Assembly: GCF_004363095.1 (NCBI RefSeq)
Contig: NZ_SNYO01000005.1
Coordinates: forward strand, 1 to 64,000
Reading direction: 5' to 3'
DNA from: Actinomycetospora succinea
GTDB lineage: Bacteria; Actinomycetota; Actinomycetes; Mycobacteriales; Pseudonocardiaceae
Length of the DNA stretch: 64,000 nucleotides
Below, one piece after another: positions 55,561 to 64,000 of the stretch; position 1 is the first letter of the stretch, and each line of letters begins with the position of its first letter. The position numbers and the translations under genes were made by a program. The notes below the pieces were generated by a model that ran no database searches, was not told where the DNA came from, and worked only from the letters and a program-made list of their open reading frames with translations.

Positions 55561-56943
55561 TCACTGGATCCAGATCGTCTTCGCGTTGACGAACGACTGC
55601 GGCCCGAAGCTCGCGAGCTCGCGGCCGTAGCCGGAGTTCTTCGCCCCGCCGAACGGCACCTCGGGCGTCGACTCGGTGATCTTGTTGATGTAGACCATGC
55701 CGGACTCGACCTGCGTCGCGAACTTGATCTTCTCGTCCTCGTCGCTGGTCCAGGCGCTGCCGCCCAGGCCGAAGTCCGAGTCGTTGGCGATGCGGATCGC
55801 GTCGTCGGCGTCGCTCGCCCGGAACACGAGCGCGACCGGCCCGAACAGCTCCTCGCGGTACGCGCGTGCCTCCTTCGGGATGTCCGCCAGCACCGTCGCC
55901 GGGTACCAGTTGCCCGGTCCGCCCGCGGGCTTGCCGCCGGTGAGGAGCCTGGCGCCCGCGCCGACGCTGTCCTGGACCTGCGAGTCGAGGTCCTCGACGC
56001 CCTGCGCCTGCGACATCGGCCCGAGGTCGGTGTTCTCGTCCATGGGGTCGCCCATCGTCAGCGACTCCATCTTCGCGACCAGCTTCTGCGTGAACTCGTC
56101 GGCGATCTGCTCGTGGACGATGAACCGCTTCGCGTTGATGCACGACTGGCCGTTGTTGAGCATCCGGCTCGACACCGCCGCTGTGACGACCTCGTCCAGG
56201 TCCTCCACCGAGGGCATGACGATGAACGGGTCGCTGCCGCCGAGCTCGAGCACGCTGGTCTTGACGTTCTGGCCGGCGCGGGCGCCGACCTCGCGGCCCG
56301 CGGGCTCGCTGCCGGTCAGCGTCACGGCGCGGACGCGGTCGTCGTCGATGACCCCCTCGATCACCGAGGAGCCCACGAGCAGCGTCTGGAACGCGCCGTC
56401 GGGGAAGCCGGCCCGCGTGAGGACGTCCTCGATGGCCAGGGCGACCTGCGGGACGTTCGAGGCGTGCTTGAGCAGCCCGACGTTGCCGGCCATCAGCGCC
56501 GGCGCGGCGAAGCGCAGCACCTGCCAGAACGGGAAGTTCCAGGGCATGACGGCGAGCACGGGCCCGAGCGGCTGGTAGCGGGTGAAGATGCGCGCGTTCT
56601 CGGGCGCCGACTTCGGCTTCGGCCACTCGACGTCGGCGAGGTCCTCGGCGGCGTGGTCGGCGTACCAGCGGCAGCCCAGGGCGCACTTCGTGACCTCGGC
56701 CTTGGCCGCCGCGAAGGTCTTGCCCATCTCGAGCGTCGCGAGCTCGGCCAGGCGCTCGTTCTCCGCGTCGAAGATGTCCGCGGCCGCGCGCAGCCAGCCC
56801 GCGCGCTGCTCGAACGTCGTGTCGCGGTAGCTCTGGAAGGCGTCCCAGGCGCGCTGGAGCTTCTCCTCCAGCTGCTCGGAGGTGAGAGCGTCGAACTCCT
56901 GGACGGTCTCCCCGGTCGCGGGGTTCGTCGTTGCGATGGCCAT
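55561..56943 (-). CDS. NAD(P)-dependent aldehyde dehydrogenase (succinate-semialdehyde dehydrogenase-like)
   Basis: The 460-residue enzyme has the ALDH marks: LGPVLAVMPWNFPFWQVLRFAAPALMAGN, catalytic Glu in VLELGGSDPFIV and nucleophile Cys in NNGQSCINAKRF, then the ELFGPVALVF block and EVPFGGAKNSGYGRELASFG. It resembles short GabD-type semialdehyde dehydrogenases (MAIATTNPATGE start). The physiological aldehyde is inferred. Start ATG. Its stop is one base from the convergent PaaX-like stop. Confidence 0.92.
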   Translation of the reverse strand: MAIATTNPATGETVQEFDALTSEQLEEKLQRAWDAFQSYRDTTFEQRAGWLRAAADIFDAENERLAELATLEMGKTFAAAKAEVTKCALGCRWYADHAAEDLADVEWPKPKSAPENARIFTRYQPLGPVLAVMPWNFPFWQVLRFAAPALMAGNVGLLKHASNVPQVALAIEDVLTRAGFPDGAFQTLLVGSSVIEGVIDDDRVRAVTLTGSEPAGREVGARAGQNVKTSVLELGGSDPFIVMPSVEDLDEVVTAAVSSRMLNNGQSCINAKRFIVHEQIADEFTQKLVAKMESLTMGDPMDENTDLGPMSQAQGVEDLDSQVQDSVGAGARLLTGGKPAGGPGNWYPATVLADIPKEARAYREELFGPVALVFRASDADDAIRIANDSDFGLGGSAWTSDEDEKIKFATQVESGMVYINKITESTPEVPFGGAKNSGYGRELASFGPQSFVNAKTIWIQ

Positions 56944-56952
56944 GGGAGATGT

Positions 56953-58386
56953 CTACCCCGCCCGACCGGCCGGGCAATCCGCCGCGGGCTCGGGCTCCGG
57001 GACGGCCCGTGCCGCCACCCGCTCCGCCCGGGCCAGCGCGACCGCGAACGCCGCCGCGACGACGCCGGCCAGCGCCAGCACCACCCACCCCGTCCGCAGC
57101 AGGCCGAGCTCCTCGGGCCGGCCGGTGGTGTCCGTGCCGATCACCGAGACGAGCAGCGCGACCCCGAGCACCGACCCGACCTGCCGGGCCGTCGTGATCA
57201 GCGAGGAGCCGGTGCCCCACCGGTGCGCCGGGAGCGCCACGCCGACCACCGACGACAGCGCGGGCAGGATCAGGCCGACCCCGAGGCCCGTCGCGATCTG
57301 CCCCGGCAGCATGCCGACGGCGTAGTCGGGGGCGGCGGTGAGCCACAGCGCCCACCACGTCGGCCCCGCGGCGAACACCAGCCCGCCCACGACGACGACC
57401 CGCCCGATCCCGAACCGCCCCGTGAGGCGGCCCGACAGACGCGCGACCCCGACGACCACGGCGGGTCCGACCGCGAGCGCGATCCCCGCGAGCGGCGGCG
57501 ACCAGCCCCAGGTCCCGGTCAGGAACAGCACGTTGGCGACGAGCATGCCCGCGAAGCCGGTGGTGAACGCGATCATCGCCAGCGCCGCGAACCCGACCAC
57601 CGGCGTGCGGACCACGGCCAGGTCCAGCGCCGGGACGGGGTGGCGCCGCGACCGCAGGACCACCCCGGCGAGCCCGAGCGCCGCGACCGCCAGACCGGCG
57701 AGCACCGGCACCGAGCCCCATCCGAGGTCGGGCGCGCGGACCAGCGCGAAGGCGAGCGCGCCCACCCCGACGACCAGGCCCACGGCGCCGAGCACGTCCG
57801 GGAACCCGGTGTTGCGCAGCGGCGGCCCGGCCGGCAGCACCCGCAGGCCCGCGACCAGCGCGACCACGCCGACCGGCACGTTGACGAGGAACACCCAGTG
57901 CCACGACGCCTCGACCAGCAGCCCACCCAGCGGCGGACCGAGCGCCGCCGCGACCGCGCCGATCGAGGCCCAGACCCCGACCGCGTGGGACCGGCGCTCG
58001 GCGGGGAACGCCGCGAGCAGCAGGGACAGCGAGGTCGGCGTCAGGAGCGCCGCGCCGAGGGCCTGCACCGCGCGGGCGGCGACGAGCAGCCCGACCGACG
58101 GGGCCACCGCACAGGCCGCGGACGCGAGCGTGAACACCGCGAGCCCGGTGAGGAACACGCGGCGGTGGCCGACGCGGTCGGCGAGGCGCCCGGCGAGCGC
58201 CAGGAACGCCGCGAACACCACGGTGTAGCCGTTGAGCACCCAGGAGATCGCGCCGAGGTCGCTGCCCGGGAAGTCGGCGCGGATCGCGGGGAAGGCCAGG
58301 TTGACGATGAAGAGGTCGAGGCTCGCGAGGAACGCCGCGGCCGAGGTGACGAGCAGGACCTGGCGCGGGCTCGGGGCGCTGCTCAC
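56953..58386 (-). CDS. MFS transporter, DHA2-type drug efflux
   Basis: The 477-residue membrane protein has 14 predicted helices, as in DHA2 antiporters. Visible motifs: SLDLFIVNLAFPAI in helix 1 (LDxTVVNVALP type), GRLADRVGHRRVFLTG (motif A), and RAVQALGAALLTPTSLSLL (motif C region follows). Start GTG overlaps the TetR stop (GTGA), so pump and regulator share a transcript. Ligand unknown. The ALDH ATG lies ten bases beyond its stop, same strand. Confidence 0.93.
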   Translation of the reverse strand: MSSAPSPRQVLLVTSAAAFLASLDLFIVNLAFPAIRADFPGSDLGAISWVLNGYTVVFAAFLALAGRLADRVGHRRVFLTGLAVFTLASAACAVAPSVGLLVAARAVQALGAALLTPTSLSLLLAAFPAERRSHAVGVWASIGAVAAALGPPLGGLLVEASWHWVFLVNVPVGVVALVAGLRVLPAGPPLRNTGFPDVLGAVGLVVGVGALAFALVRAPDLGWGSVPVLAGLAVAALGLAGVVLRSRRHPVPALDLAVVRTPVVGFAALAMIAFTTGFAGMLVANVLFLTGTWGWSPPLAGIALAVGPAVVVGVARLSGRLTGRFGIGRVVVVGGLVFAAGPTWWALWLTAAPDYAVGMLPGQIATGLGVGLILPALSSVVGVALPAHRWGTGSSLITTARQVGSVLGVALLVSVIGTDTTGRPEELGLLRTGWVVLALAGVVAAAFAVALARAERVAARAVPEPEPAADCPAGRAG

Positions 58387-58988
58387 GAGGCGCGCTCGTC
58401 GACGAGCCGGCGGGCCAGGTCCACGGCGGCCTCGCCGGCCACGTGGGCGTCGAACCGGTCGCGGTACGCGGCCTGCAGGTAGAGCCCGTCCACGATCAGC
58501 CAGAGCTCCTCGGTGAGGCGGTCGGGGTCGGCGACGCCCAGGGCCGCGACGAGGCCGGCGAGGTCGCGGTGGGTCGCGTCGAGCACGTCGCGCGCGACGC
58601 CCGCCGGCGTGGGCGTCCCGGCGTCGCCGAAGTCGGCGTCGTCGGGGAACTCCGCGAGGTAGTTGCGGAACGCGCAGCCGCGGAAGTCGGGGCGCGCGGT
58701 CGTCGTCGCGACCTCCTCGACGAGGGCGAGCAGCTGGGCCCGCGGGTCGTCGGCGGCTCCCTCCCGCGCGCGGCGGGCCCGCGCGGAGCGGATCTCGCGG
58801 GCGCGGTCGAGGTAGGCCGCGACGAGGTCGGTCTTCGTCGGGAAGTGCGAGTAGAGGAGGTTCTTGCCGGTTCCCGCCTCGCTGATGACCTGGTTCATGC
58901 CCACGGCACGGACCCCGTGCTCGTAGAACAGGCGCGTCGCGGTCGTCAGGATGCGATCCCGGGTGCCGGGTGCGGGCGTCCGTGCCAC
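58383..58988 (-). CDS. TetR-family regulator of the MFS pump
   Basis: The 201-residue repressor has an N-terminal helix-turn-helix (TRDRILTTATRLFYEHGVRAVGMNQVISEAGTGKNLLYSHFPTKTDLVAAYL) and an all-helical C-terminal ligand domain with a C-terminal TetR_C-type LWLIVDGLYLQAAYRDRF. Two adjacent GTG codons are possible; the second (58988) is better spaced from GGGAG. The MFS gene follows in a GTGA overlap, and the GGACCGATCGGTCC palindrome upstream is the likely operator. Confidence 0.92.
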   Translation of the reverse strand: MARTPAPGTRDRILTTATRLFYEHGVRAVGMNQVISEAGTGKNLLYSHFPTKTDLVAAYLDRAREIRSARARRAREGAADDPRAQLLALVEEVATTTARPDFRGCAFRNYLAEFPDDADFGDAGTPTPAGVARDVLDATHRDLAGLVAALGVADPDRLTEELWLIVDGLYLQAAYRDRFDAHVAGEAAVDLARRLVDERAS

Positions 58989-59027
58989 CACGGCTCCCTT
59001 CGTGCCGGAGTCGGACCATGCGGTCCC

Positions 59028-59041
59028 GGACCGATCGGTCC
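59028..59041. promoter_or_regulatory. TetR-type operator GGACCGATCGGTCC
   Basis: Perfect 14-bp palindrome, 40 bp upstream of the TetR start; ACCGATCGGT-type cores are common TetR-family sites. Confidence 0.65.
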
Positions 59042-59082
59042 CCCCAGCCACACTACCCCGGCGCGCGGCCCCGCGGCGAGGG

Positions 59083-59937
59083 CTACGTCCGCGACGGTGG
59101 ATCGACCAGCCCGGGGTAGACCTGCAGGGCGTGGCCGCCGAGCAGCCCGTCGGTGAGCTCGTCACCGAGCCCGAGCTCCCGGACCGCGGCGATGTTGCGG
59201 GCGGGGTCGGCGGACGGCGCGTCGGTGCCGAAGACCGACTTCGTCGCCACGCGCTCGAACCCGAACCGCTCGTAGTAGACGGGCAGCTTGTGCGGCGGCA
59301 GGCCGGCGAGGTCGAGCCAGACGTCCTCGCGGGTCAGGGCCAGCGAGGCGGCCGCCTCGTAGCTCCACCCGCGCCCGCCGTGGGCCAGCACGAGGGTCAG
59401 CCCCGGGAAGTCGCGCAGGACGTCGTCGAGCATCACCGGGTCGCCGTACTTGCCGGACGCGCCCGGGAACACCGACGGCCCGGTGTGCACGATCACCGGG
59501 ACCCCGCGCTCGAGGCATCGCGCGTACGCCGGGTAGAGCTGGGCGTCGTTGGGCGCGATGCCGGCGTGCACGGGGTGCACCTTGAGCGCCACGGCGCCGA
59601 GGTCGAGCTGGCGGTCGACCTCGGCGGCCACCGGGTGGTGCACGTGCGGGTTGACGTTGGCGACGATGCGGAAGCGCTCGGCGTCCGCGTCGACCAGCGG
59701 CAGCATGTCCTCGATCGTCTGCCACCCGGTGGCCTTCGGGCTGTACTCGCAGAACAGCAGGACGCGGTCGACCCCGGCGCCGGCGAACAGCGCCGAGACC
59801 TTCTCGGGGATCGCGGCGCCGTCGCTGTCGTAGCAGGCCGACCACGCCTCACCGGTCCCGGCCGGCCCGATCCACTGCTCCCACGGCACCTTGAGGCGGG
59901 CGAGGTGGGCGACGTGGACGTGGGCGTCGACGATCAC
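59083..59937 (-). CDS. Amidohydrolase (metal-dependent TIM-barrel)
   Basis: The 284-residue amidohydrolase_2-type enzyme has the metal motif DAHVHVAHL near residue 5, HPVHAGIAPND with a metal His, VPVIVHTGPSVFPG, and a late Asp in VFGTDAPSAD. Such enzymes often decarboxylate or hydrolyse aromatic or sugar acids; this substrate is unknown. Start GTG 59937. It lies 23 bp downstream of the class II aldolase gene, so the two are probably one operon and pathway. Confidence 0.85.
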   Translation of the reverse strand: MIVDAHVHVAHLARLKVPWEQWIGPAGTGEAWSACYDSDGAAIPEKVSALFAGAGVDRVLLFCEYSPKATGWQTIEDMLPLVDADAERFRIVANVNPHVHHPVAAEVDRQLDLGAVALKVHPVHAGIAPNDAQLYPAYARCLERGVPVIVHTGPSVFPGASGKYGDPVMLDDVLRDFPGLTLVLAHGGRGWSYEAAASLALTREDVWLDLAGLPPHKLPVYYERFGFERVATKSVFGTDAPSADPARNIAAVRELGLGDELTDGLLGGHALQVYPGLVDPPSRT

Positions 59938-59960
59938 CGGGTCATCTTCGCCCGCGCGGG

Positions 59961-60788
59961 CTAGTCGAACAGATCCGGGTCGGTCCGGACGACCTCGTCC
60001 CACAGCGGCTGGTAGGAGAACCAGCCGGCGTAGGGCGTCCCGGTCTGCTCGGCGGTGAACTTGGCGTTCTGGTGGTCGATCTGCGTCGGCGTGCCGGCCG
60101 CCTCGGCGAGCAGCGCCGCCTGGCAGTTGCGCTCGGTGTTGATGAACCACCACGCGGCCTCGGCCACCGTGTCGCCGACCGCGAAGATGCCGTGGTTCTG
60201 GTGGAACACCATCCGGCGTCCGGTCAGCCCCGTGGCGAGCGCGCGCCCGACCTCGGGGTCGAGCACGACGGCGCCGCGTCCCTCGGTCACCACGCCGTGG
60301 TTCTCGTAGAGGGTGCAGGCGTCCTGGGTGATCGGGTCGAGCGGGCGGGCCAGCGACGACCACGCCTTGCCGTACACCGAGTGGGCGTGCGCAGCGGCGA
60401 CGACGTCGGGGTGGGCGTGGTGCACCGCGGAGTGGATGACGAACCCGGCCTGGTTGACGGGCCGGTTGCCGTGCACGATGTCGCCCTCGTGGTTCACGGC
60501 GATCAGATCCGAGACACGGATGTGCCGGAAGCTCATCCCGAACGGGTTGACCCAGAACATGTGCGGGTCCTCGGGGTCGCGCACCGTGATGTGGCCGGCG
60601 ATCCCCTCGCCGAACCCGAAGCGCCCGAAGATCCGGAACGCGCCCGCGAGCTGCTGCTTGCGGTGCAGGCGCTCCTCCGCGCTCGTCGCGAACGTCGGCG
60701 GCTGCGGCATCACGATGCCCTCCTGGGAGGGCCGGAACGCCGGCATCTGGTCGTCGGAGCTGCGGGTGTCCTGCGTGGGGGCGGCCAT
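59961..60788 (-). CDS. Class II aldolase/adducin-family protein
   Basis: The 275-residue protein has the zinc-binding His set of class II aldolases: IAGHITVRD, VIHSAVHHAHPDVVAAAHAHSVYG and QNHGIFAVG, with a long N-terminal segment (about 1-45). Family members are sugar-phosphate aldolases or decarboxylases; no exact substrate is evident. I use ATG 60788; an ATG at 60824 and one near residue 39 (MPQPPTFATSAEERL) are alternatives. It is followed by the amidohydrolase. Confidence 0.88.
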   Translation of the reverse strand: MAAPTQDTRSSDDQMPAFRPSQEGIVMPQPPTFATSAEERLHRKQQLAGAFRIFGRFGFGEGIAGHITVRDPEDPHMFWVNPFGMSFRHIRVSDLIAVNHEGDIVHGNRPVNQAGFVIHSAVHHAHPDVVAAAHAHSVYGKAWSSLARPLDPITQDACTLYENHGVVTEGRGAVVLDPEVGRALATGLTGRRMVFHQNHGIFAVGDTVAEAAWWFINTERNCQAALLAEAAGTPTQIDHQNAKFTAEQTGTPYAGWFSYQPLWDEVVRTDPDLFD

Positions 60789-60877
60789 GACTCGACCGTG
60801 CGCCCGGTCACGGGCCCGGGTCAAGGCCTCGCTGCACGCGGCTTCCGCGGCGGCGCCGGCGAGGCCAGGCTCGACGG

Positions 60878-61351
60878 ATGGGTGCTGCCCCGTCGTCCGG
60901 GCGACCGTCGGTGTTCGACGCCGTCGGTGGCGAGCAGGCGTTCCTCGCCCTCGCGCGGGCGCACCACCGTCGCTGCCTGGCCGACCCCGAGCTCGAGCAC
61001 CCCTTCTCGAAGCTCGACCAGCACCCGCAGCACGTCGAGCGGCTGGCCGCGTACTGGGCCGAGGTGATGGGCGGTCCGCCGCGCTACTCCCGGAGCGGTG
61101 CCGACCAGTCCCACGTGCTGTGGCTGCACAGCGGCAACGGCGAGATCGACGACCTCGGCCGGCGCTTCCTCGCGTGCTTCCTCGCCGCGCTCGACGACGC
61201 CGGCGTCCCCGCCGACCCGGAGCTGCGCGCCTGCCTGCGGGCCTACATGGAGTGGGCCGTCGCCGACGTCCTCGCGTACTCGCCGACCGACGCCGTCGTC
61301 CCGGACGCCGCGCCGATGCCGCGGTGGGGCTGGGAGGGGCTCGTGCGCTGA
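60878..61351 (+). CDS. Group II truncated hemoglobin
   Basis: The 157-residue heme protein matches GlbO-type hemoglobins: SVFDAVGGEQAFLALARAHHRRCLADPELEHPFSKLDQHPQHVERLAAYWAEVMGGPPRYS, with the proximal His (HPFS or the later HVLWLH segment as in group II proteins) and a conserved Trp (MPRWGW). Group II members bind O2/NO and detoxify NO or peroxide. Start ATG. Alone on the plus strand; it nearly touches the convergent SGNH gene. Confidence 0.92.
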   Translation: MGAAPSSGRPSVFDAVGGEQAFLALARAHHRRCLADPELEHPFSKLDQHPQHVERLAAYWAEVMGGPPRYSRSGADQSHVLWLHSGNGEIDDLGRRFLACFLAALDDAGVPADPELRACLRAYMEWAVADVLAYSPTDAVVPDAAPMPRWGWEGLVR

Positions 61352-61352
61352 G

Positions 61353-62165
61353 CTACAGGTGCTTGGCGACGAGGGTGGCGACCGCCGCCATGCCCGCCGC
61401 GGTCGGGTGGAACGCGCGCAGGCCCCCGAGCCCCGGCAGGCCCATCGCCAGGCCGCCGACCCACGGGTCGGGCGCGCCCACCCCGTGGTCCTCGCTCGCC
61501 GCGGACACCGCGACGAGGTCCGCGCCGGCGTCGGTCGCGCTGGCCGCGAAGCTCGCGGCGAGACCCGCGGCGACCTGCCGGCCCCCGGCGATCTGGTCGG
61601 CGGTCAGCGGCACGGTCCCGGGCGTCGCGTGCGTGCCGAGGACGGTGAGGTAGTCGACGAGGACGACGCGGGCGCTCGGGGCCCGCCGGCGGACGTCGTC
61701 CACCAGCGCCGTCAGCGACGCCCGGACCTCGGCGAACGCCTCGGGCGGGGGCACCTCGACGGTGTAGCCCAGGCGCCGCCGGACCGGGACCGGCAACCAC
61801 GGCAGCCGCGCGGTGAGGGTGCCGCGCACGCCCGCCGAGATGAGCATGCCGAGGTAGCCGACGTCGTTGCCGCCCGCCGTGACCGTGACCAGCGTGGTCT
61901 CCGGGGTCACCGCCTCGATCTGCGGCGGGACCGGACCGGCGAGCGTCGGCTGCCGGTCGTGGCGCAGCTGCGCGGTCGTCGCCCCGGAGCACGAGACGTC
62001 GACCAGCGGCAGCCCGATCTCCTCGGCGAGCAGGCTCGGGTAGTTGCGTCCGGAGCGCAGCGCCCCCCGGTCGACCTGGGGCGGGATCCCCGGGCCCGCG
62101 GCGAACGAGCTGCCGAGCGCGACGTAGATCCCGTCAGCGATCCCGTCGGCGATCCCGTCAGCCAC
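61353..62165 (-). CDS. SGNH-type lipase/esterase
   Basis: The 270-residue hydrolase starts with the block-I motif in YVALGSSFAAG (GxSx in place of GDS), VTAGGNDVGYLG (block III Asn) and FHPTAAGMAAVATLV with the DxxH-like catalytic His. No signal peptide is seen, though many relatives are secreted. The GTG at 62165 encodes a threefold ADGI repeat before the core. The start overlaps the glyoxalase end by eight bases, so the two are coupled. An upstream start would run through the glyoxalase gene in another frame. Confidence 0.87.
   Translation of the reverse strand: MADGIADGIADGIYVALGSSFAAGPGIPPQVDRGALRSGRNYPSLLAEEIGLPLVDVSCSGATTAQLRHDRQPTLAGPVPPQIEAVTPETTLVTVTAGGNDVGYLGMLISAGVRGTLTARLPWLPVPVRRRLGYTVEVPPPEAFAEVRASLTALVDDVRRRAPSARVVLVDYLTVLGTHATPGTVPLTADQIAGGRQVAAGLAASFAASATDAGADLVAVSAASEDHGVGAPDPWVGGLAMGLPGLGGLRAFHPTAAGMAAVATLVAKHL
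62127..62162. repeat. Three 12-bp tandem repeats at the SGNH hydrolase N-terminus
   Basis: GATCCCGTCAGC-type units occur three times (about 62127-62162), encoding ADGI three times at the SGNH N-terminus. The last unit also contains the glyoxalase stop codon (62158-62160). Confidence 0.75.
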
Positions 62166-62544
62166 CCGCGGTCTGCCACAGGCCGATGACGTTGCCCTCC
62201 GGGTCGTGGAAGTAGGCGGCGAAGCCCATCTCGCCGACGGGCATCTTCGGCGCGGCGACCTTCCCGCCCTGCTCGGCGACCTGGGCGAGCGCGGCGTCGA
62301 TGTCGTCGACGTCGACGACGAGGACCGGGCTGCGCGGCTCGTCGCTCCCCCGCTGGAACATGCCGCCGTTGATGTAGGCGTTCCCGGTGGGCATGCCGTC
62401 GTCGCCGACCGGGCCCGTGACGGCGATCGTGTAGTCCATGCCCGGCATCTCCTGCAGGTGCCAGCCGAACACCCGCGAGTAGAACGCCCGGGCGCGGTCG
62501 CCGTCGTCGAACGGGACCTCGAAGTGCACGACACGACCGGTCAT
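62158..62544 (-). CDS. Glyoxalase/VOC-family protein
   Basis: The 128-residue vicinal-oxygen-chelate protein has VVHFEVPFDDGDRARAFYSRVFGWHLQEM, NGGMFQR and AAYFHDPEGNVIGLWQ, the family metal positions H and E. Members range from dioxygenases to fosfomycin resistance proteins, so the function is open. GAGGAG lies before the ATG at 62544. It is upstream of, and overlaps, the SGNH gene. Confidence 0.9.
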   Translation of the reverse strand: MTGRVVHFEVPFDDGDRARAFYSRVFGWHLQEMPGMDYTIAVTGPVGDDGMPTGNAYINGGMFQRGSDEPRSPVLVVDVDDIDAALAQVAEQGGKVAAPKMPVGEMGFAAYFHDPEGNVIGLWQTAGG

Positions 62545-62572
62545 GATCGGCTCCTCACGCCGACGACGGGGT

Positions 62573-64000
62573 TCACCCCAGACAGCGTGGACCCAGGAGG
62601 GCCTTGAGGTCACCCATCAGCGCGCCCGAGTTGGTGACCTTGAGCCCGTCGTCGAGCCGCAGCACGTGGCTCGCCCCGTTGGCCGCGAGCAGCGTCAGGT
62701 GGACCTCGCTGGGGCCCGGGTGGGCGACGAGGACCTCCTTGAGCTTGCCGACCCGCTCGGGCGTGCACCGCGCGCTCTCGATGACGACCTTCACCGGCGC
62801 GCCGCCGACGCCCCCGGAGAGGTCGGGCACCGCCAGGTCCTCGACGAACAGGCTCACCCGGTCGTCCCGCTTGTTGACCTTGCCCTTGACCAGCACGATC
62901 GCGTCCTCGGCGACGTCGATCGACACCGCGGCGTAGGTGCGCGGGAAGAACAGCACCTCGATGCCGCCGGCGAGGTCCTCGATCTGCGCCGACGCCCAGG
63001 GCTCGCCCTTCTTGTTCACGCGCCGCGTGACGCTCGCGAGGATGCCGCCGACCGTGACCTGGGCGCCCTCGGCGACGTCGCCCTCGAGAATCTTCGTGAT
63101 CTGGGTGTCGGCCCGGCTGGCGAGGACCTGCTCGATGCCGTTGAGCGGGTGGCCCGAGACGTAGAGGCCGAGCATCTCCCGCTCGAGCGCGAGGCGGTGC
63201 TTGGACTCCCACTCCCCCTCGGGCACCTTGACGTCGAACATGCCCGTGGTGTCGGCGGAGTCCTCGTCCGGCCCGTCGAAGCTCCCGAACAGATCGAACT
63301 GCCCGTCCGCCTCGGCCTTCTTCGTGGTCATCACCGCGTCGACGGCCTCGGCGTGCACCAGCGCGAGGCCCTTGCGGGGGTGGCCCAGCGAGTCGAACGC
63401 GCCGGCCTTGATGAGCGACTCGACCGTCTTCTTGTTGCAGACCTGCTGGGGCACCTTGCGCAGGAAGTCCGAGAAGTCGGTGAACCCGCCCTTCTCGCGC
63501 CGGGTCGCGACGATCGCGTCGACCACGTTCGTACCGACGTTCCGGATGGCGCCGAGGCCGAAGCGGATGTCGTCGCCGACCGGGGCGAAGTTGAGCACCG
63601 ACTCGTTGACGTCCGGCGGCAGCACCGTGATCCCCATGCGCCGGCACTCGGCGAGGTAGATCGCGGCCTTGTCCTTGTCGTCACGGACGCTCGTGAGCAC
63701 CGCGGCCATGTACTCGGCGGGGTAGTTCGCCTTGAGGTACGCGGTCCAGTAGGAGACGACGCCGTAGGCCGCGGAGTGCGCGCGGTTGAACGCGTAGTCG
63801 GAGAACGGCAGCAGGATGTCCCACAGCGTCTTGATCGCCGCGGCCGAGTAGCCGTTGTCCTTCATGCCCTGGGCGAAACCCTCGTACTCCTTGTCGAGGA
63901 TCTCCTTCTTCTTCTTGCCCATGGCGCGCCGGAGAAGGTCGGCCTTGCCCAGCGAGTAGCCCGCGAGCACCTGGGCGATCGCCATGACCTGTTCCTGGTA
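62573..64000 (-). CDS. dnaE1: DNA polymerase III subunit alpha, C-terminal part (5' end outside the window)
   Basis: The visible 475 residues open inside [33 protein letters not shown], a motif of the polymerase fingers region, and continue through the [29 protein letters not shown] block, the tandem helix-hairpin-helix region ([24 protein letters not shown]), and the OB-fold ([39 protein letters not shown]). Replicative chain synthesis. The stop is at 62573; about 700 residues lie to the right of 64000. Confidence 0.96.
   Translation of the reverse strand, partial: YQEQVMAIAQVLAGYSLGKADLLRRAMGKKKKEILDKEYEGFAQGMKDNGYSAAAIKTLWDILLPFSDYAFNRAHSAAYGVVSYWTAYLKANYPAEYMAAVLTSVRDDKDKAAIYLAECRRMGITVLPPDVNESVLNFAPVGDDIRFGLGAIRNVGTNVVDAIVATRREKGGFTDFSDFLRKVPQQVCNKKTVESLIKAGAFDSLGHPRKGLALVHAEAVDAVMTTKKAEADGQFDLFGSFDGPDEDSADTTGMFDVKVPEGEWESKHRLALEREMLGLYVSGHPLNGIEQVLASRADTQITKILEGDVAEGAQVTVGGILASVTRRVNKKGEPWASAQIEDLAGGIEVLFFPRTYAAVSIDVAEDAIVLVKGKVNKRDDRVSLFVEDLAVPDLSGGVGGAPVKVVIESARCTPERVGKLKEVLVAHPGPSEVHLTLLAANGASHVLRLDDGLKVTNSGALMGDLKALLGPRCLG

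Overview
The window is a very GC-rich (low 70s % by eye) stretch of an actinobacterial chromosome. Leaderless -10 boxes, frequent GTG starts, a bsaP gene beside bioB, F420-type LLM/PPOX enzymes and an ArgR-controlled argCJBDFRGH operon fit Mycobacteriales/Pseudonocardiales; Pseudonocardia- or Actinomycetospora-like is my guess. Read right to left, the core genes follow the order known from Mycobacterium tuberculosis (dnaE1, bioA-F-D-B, bsaP, DUF2567-type protein, nrtR, nadABC, MBL hydrolase/uvrA, infC-rpmI-rplT, SpoU methylase, pheST, argCJBDFRGH, mpg, tyrS). Lineage-specific genes are inserted between these blocks.

Layout. 1-397: the 5' tip of a 16S rRNA on the minus strand with its leader and a candidate promoter. 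398-3306: tyrS, mpg and a lytic transglycosylase whose signal sequence is broken by a 17-bp tandem duplication. 3337-11775: an eight-gene arginine operon in which nearly every junction overlaps by ATGA, GTGA or TGATG. 11821-17226: an orphan protein, a type II NADH dehydrogenase with membrane anchor and long tail, a winged-helix protein, an alpha/beta hydrolase and a divergent TetR. 17223-26334: translation and repair (pheT, pheS, SpoU methylase, rplT, rpmI, infC, uvrA). 26520-28800: AraC-like regulator, TIGR03086 protein, a tiny zinc-ribbon protein, MBL-fold hydrolase. 28801-31822: a lower-GC island with one 886-residue polytopic membrane protein of unknown function.

31823-37369: hydrolase, F420-type pair, S4 protein, two GH12-like secreted proteins, FAD oxidoreductase. 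37366-42508: nadCBA with a divergent NrtR-type regulator and a palindrome between them, then a LON-domain protein. 42505-54652: an M20 deacylase, a DUF2567-like membrane protein, then the biotin genes bsaP-bioB-bioD, bioF and bioA, split by a MEDS/STAS regulator pair, an LLM oxidoreductase and a SulP-carbonic anhydrase fusion. 54702-64000: PaaX-like regulator, aldehyde dehydrogenase, TetR/MFS pair, amidohydrolase plus class II aldolase, truncated hemoglobin, SGNH hydrolase, glyoxalase and the 3' end of dnaE1.

Most of the window is ordinary core metabolism. The points most worth attention are the lower-GC 886-aa membrane protein, the transglycosylase frameshift, the unusual start codons (AUC for infC, CTG for the SpoU gene), the compact leaderless promoters (including a bidirectional one between bioF and an LLM gene), a TetR operator whose arms are also -10 boxes, a repeated GTGAT-N8-ATCAC site before the SulP-carbonic anhydrase gene, and a pair of perfect palindromes between convergent genes.
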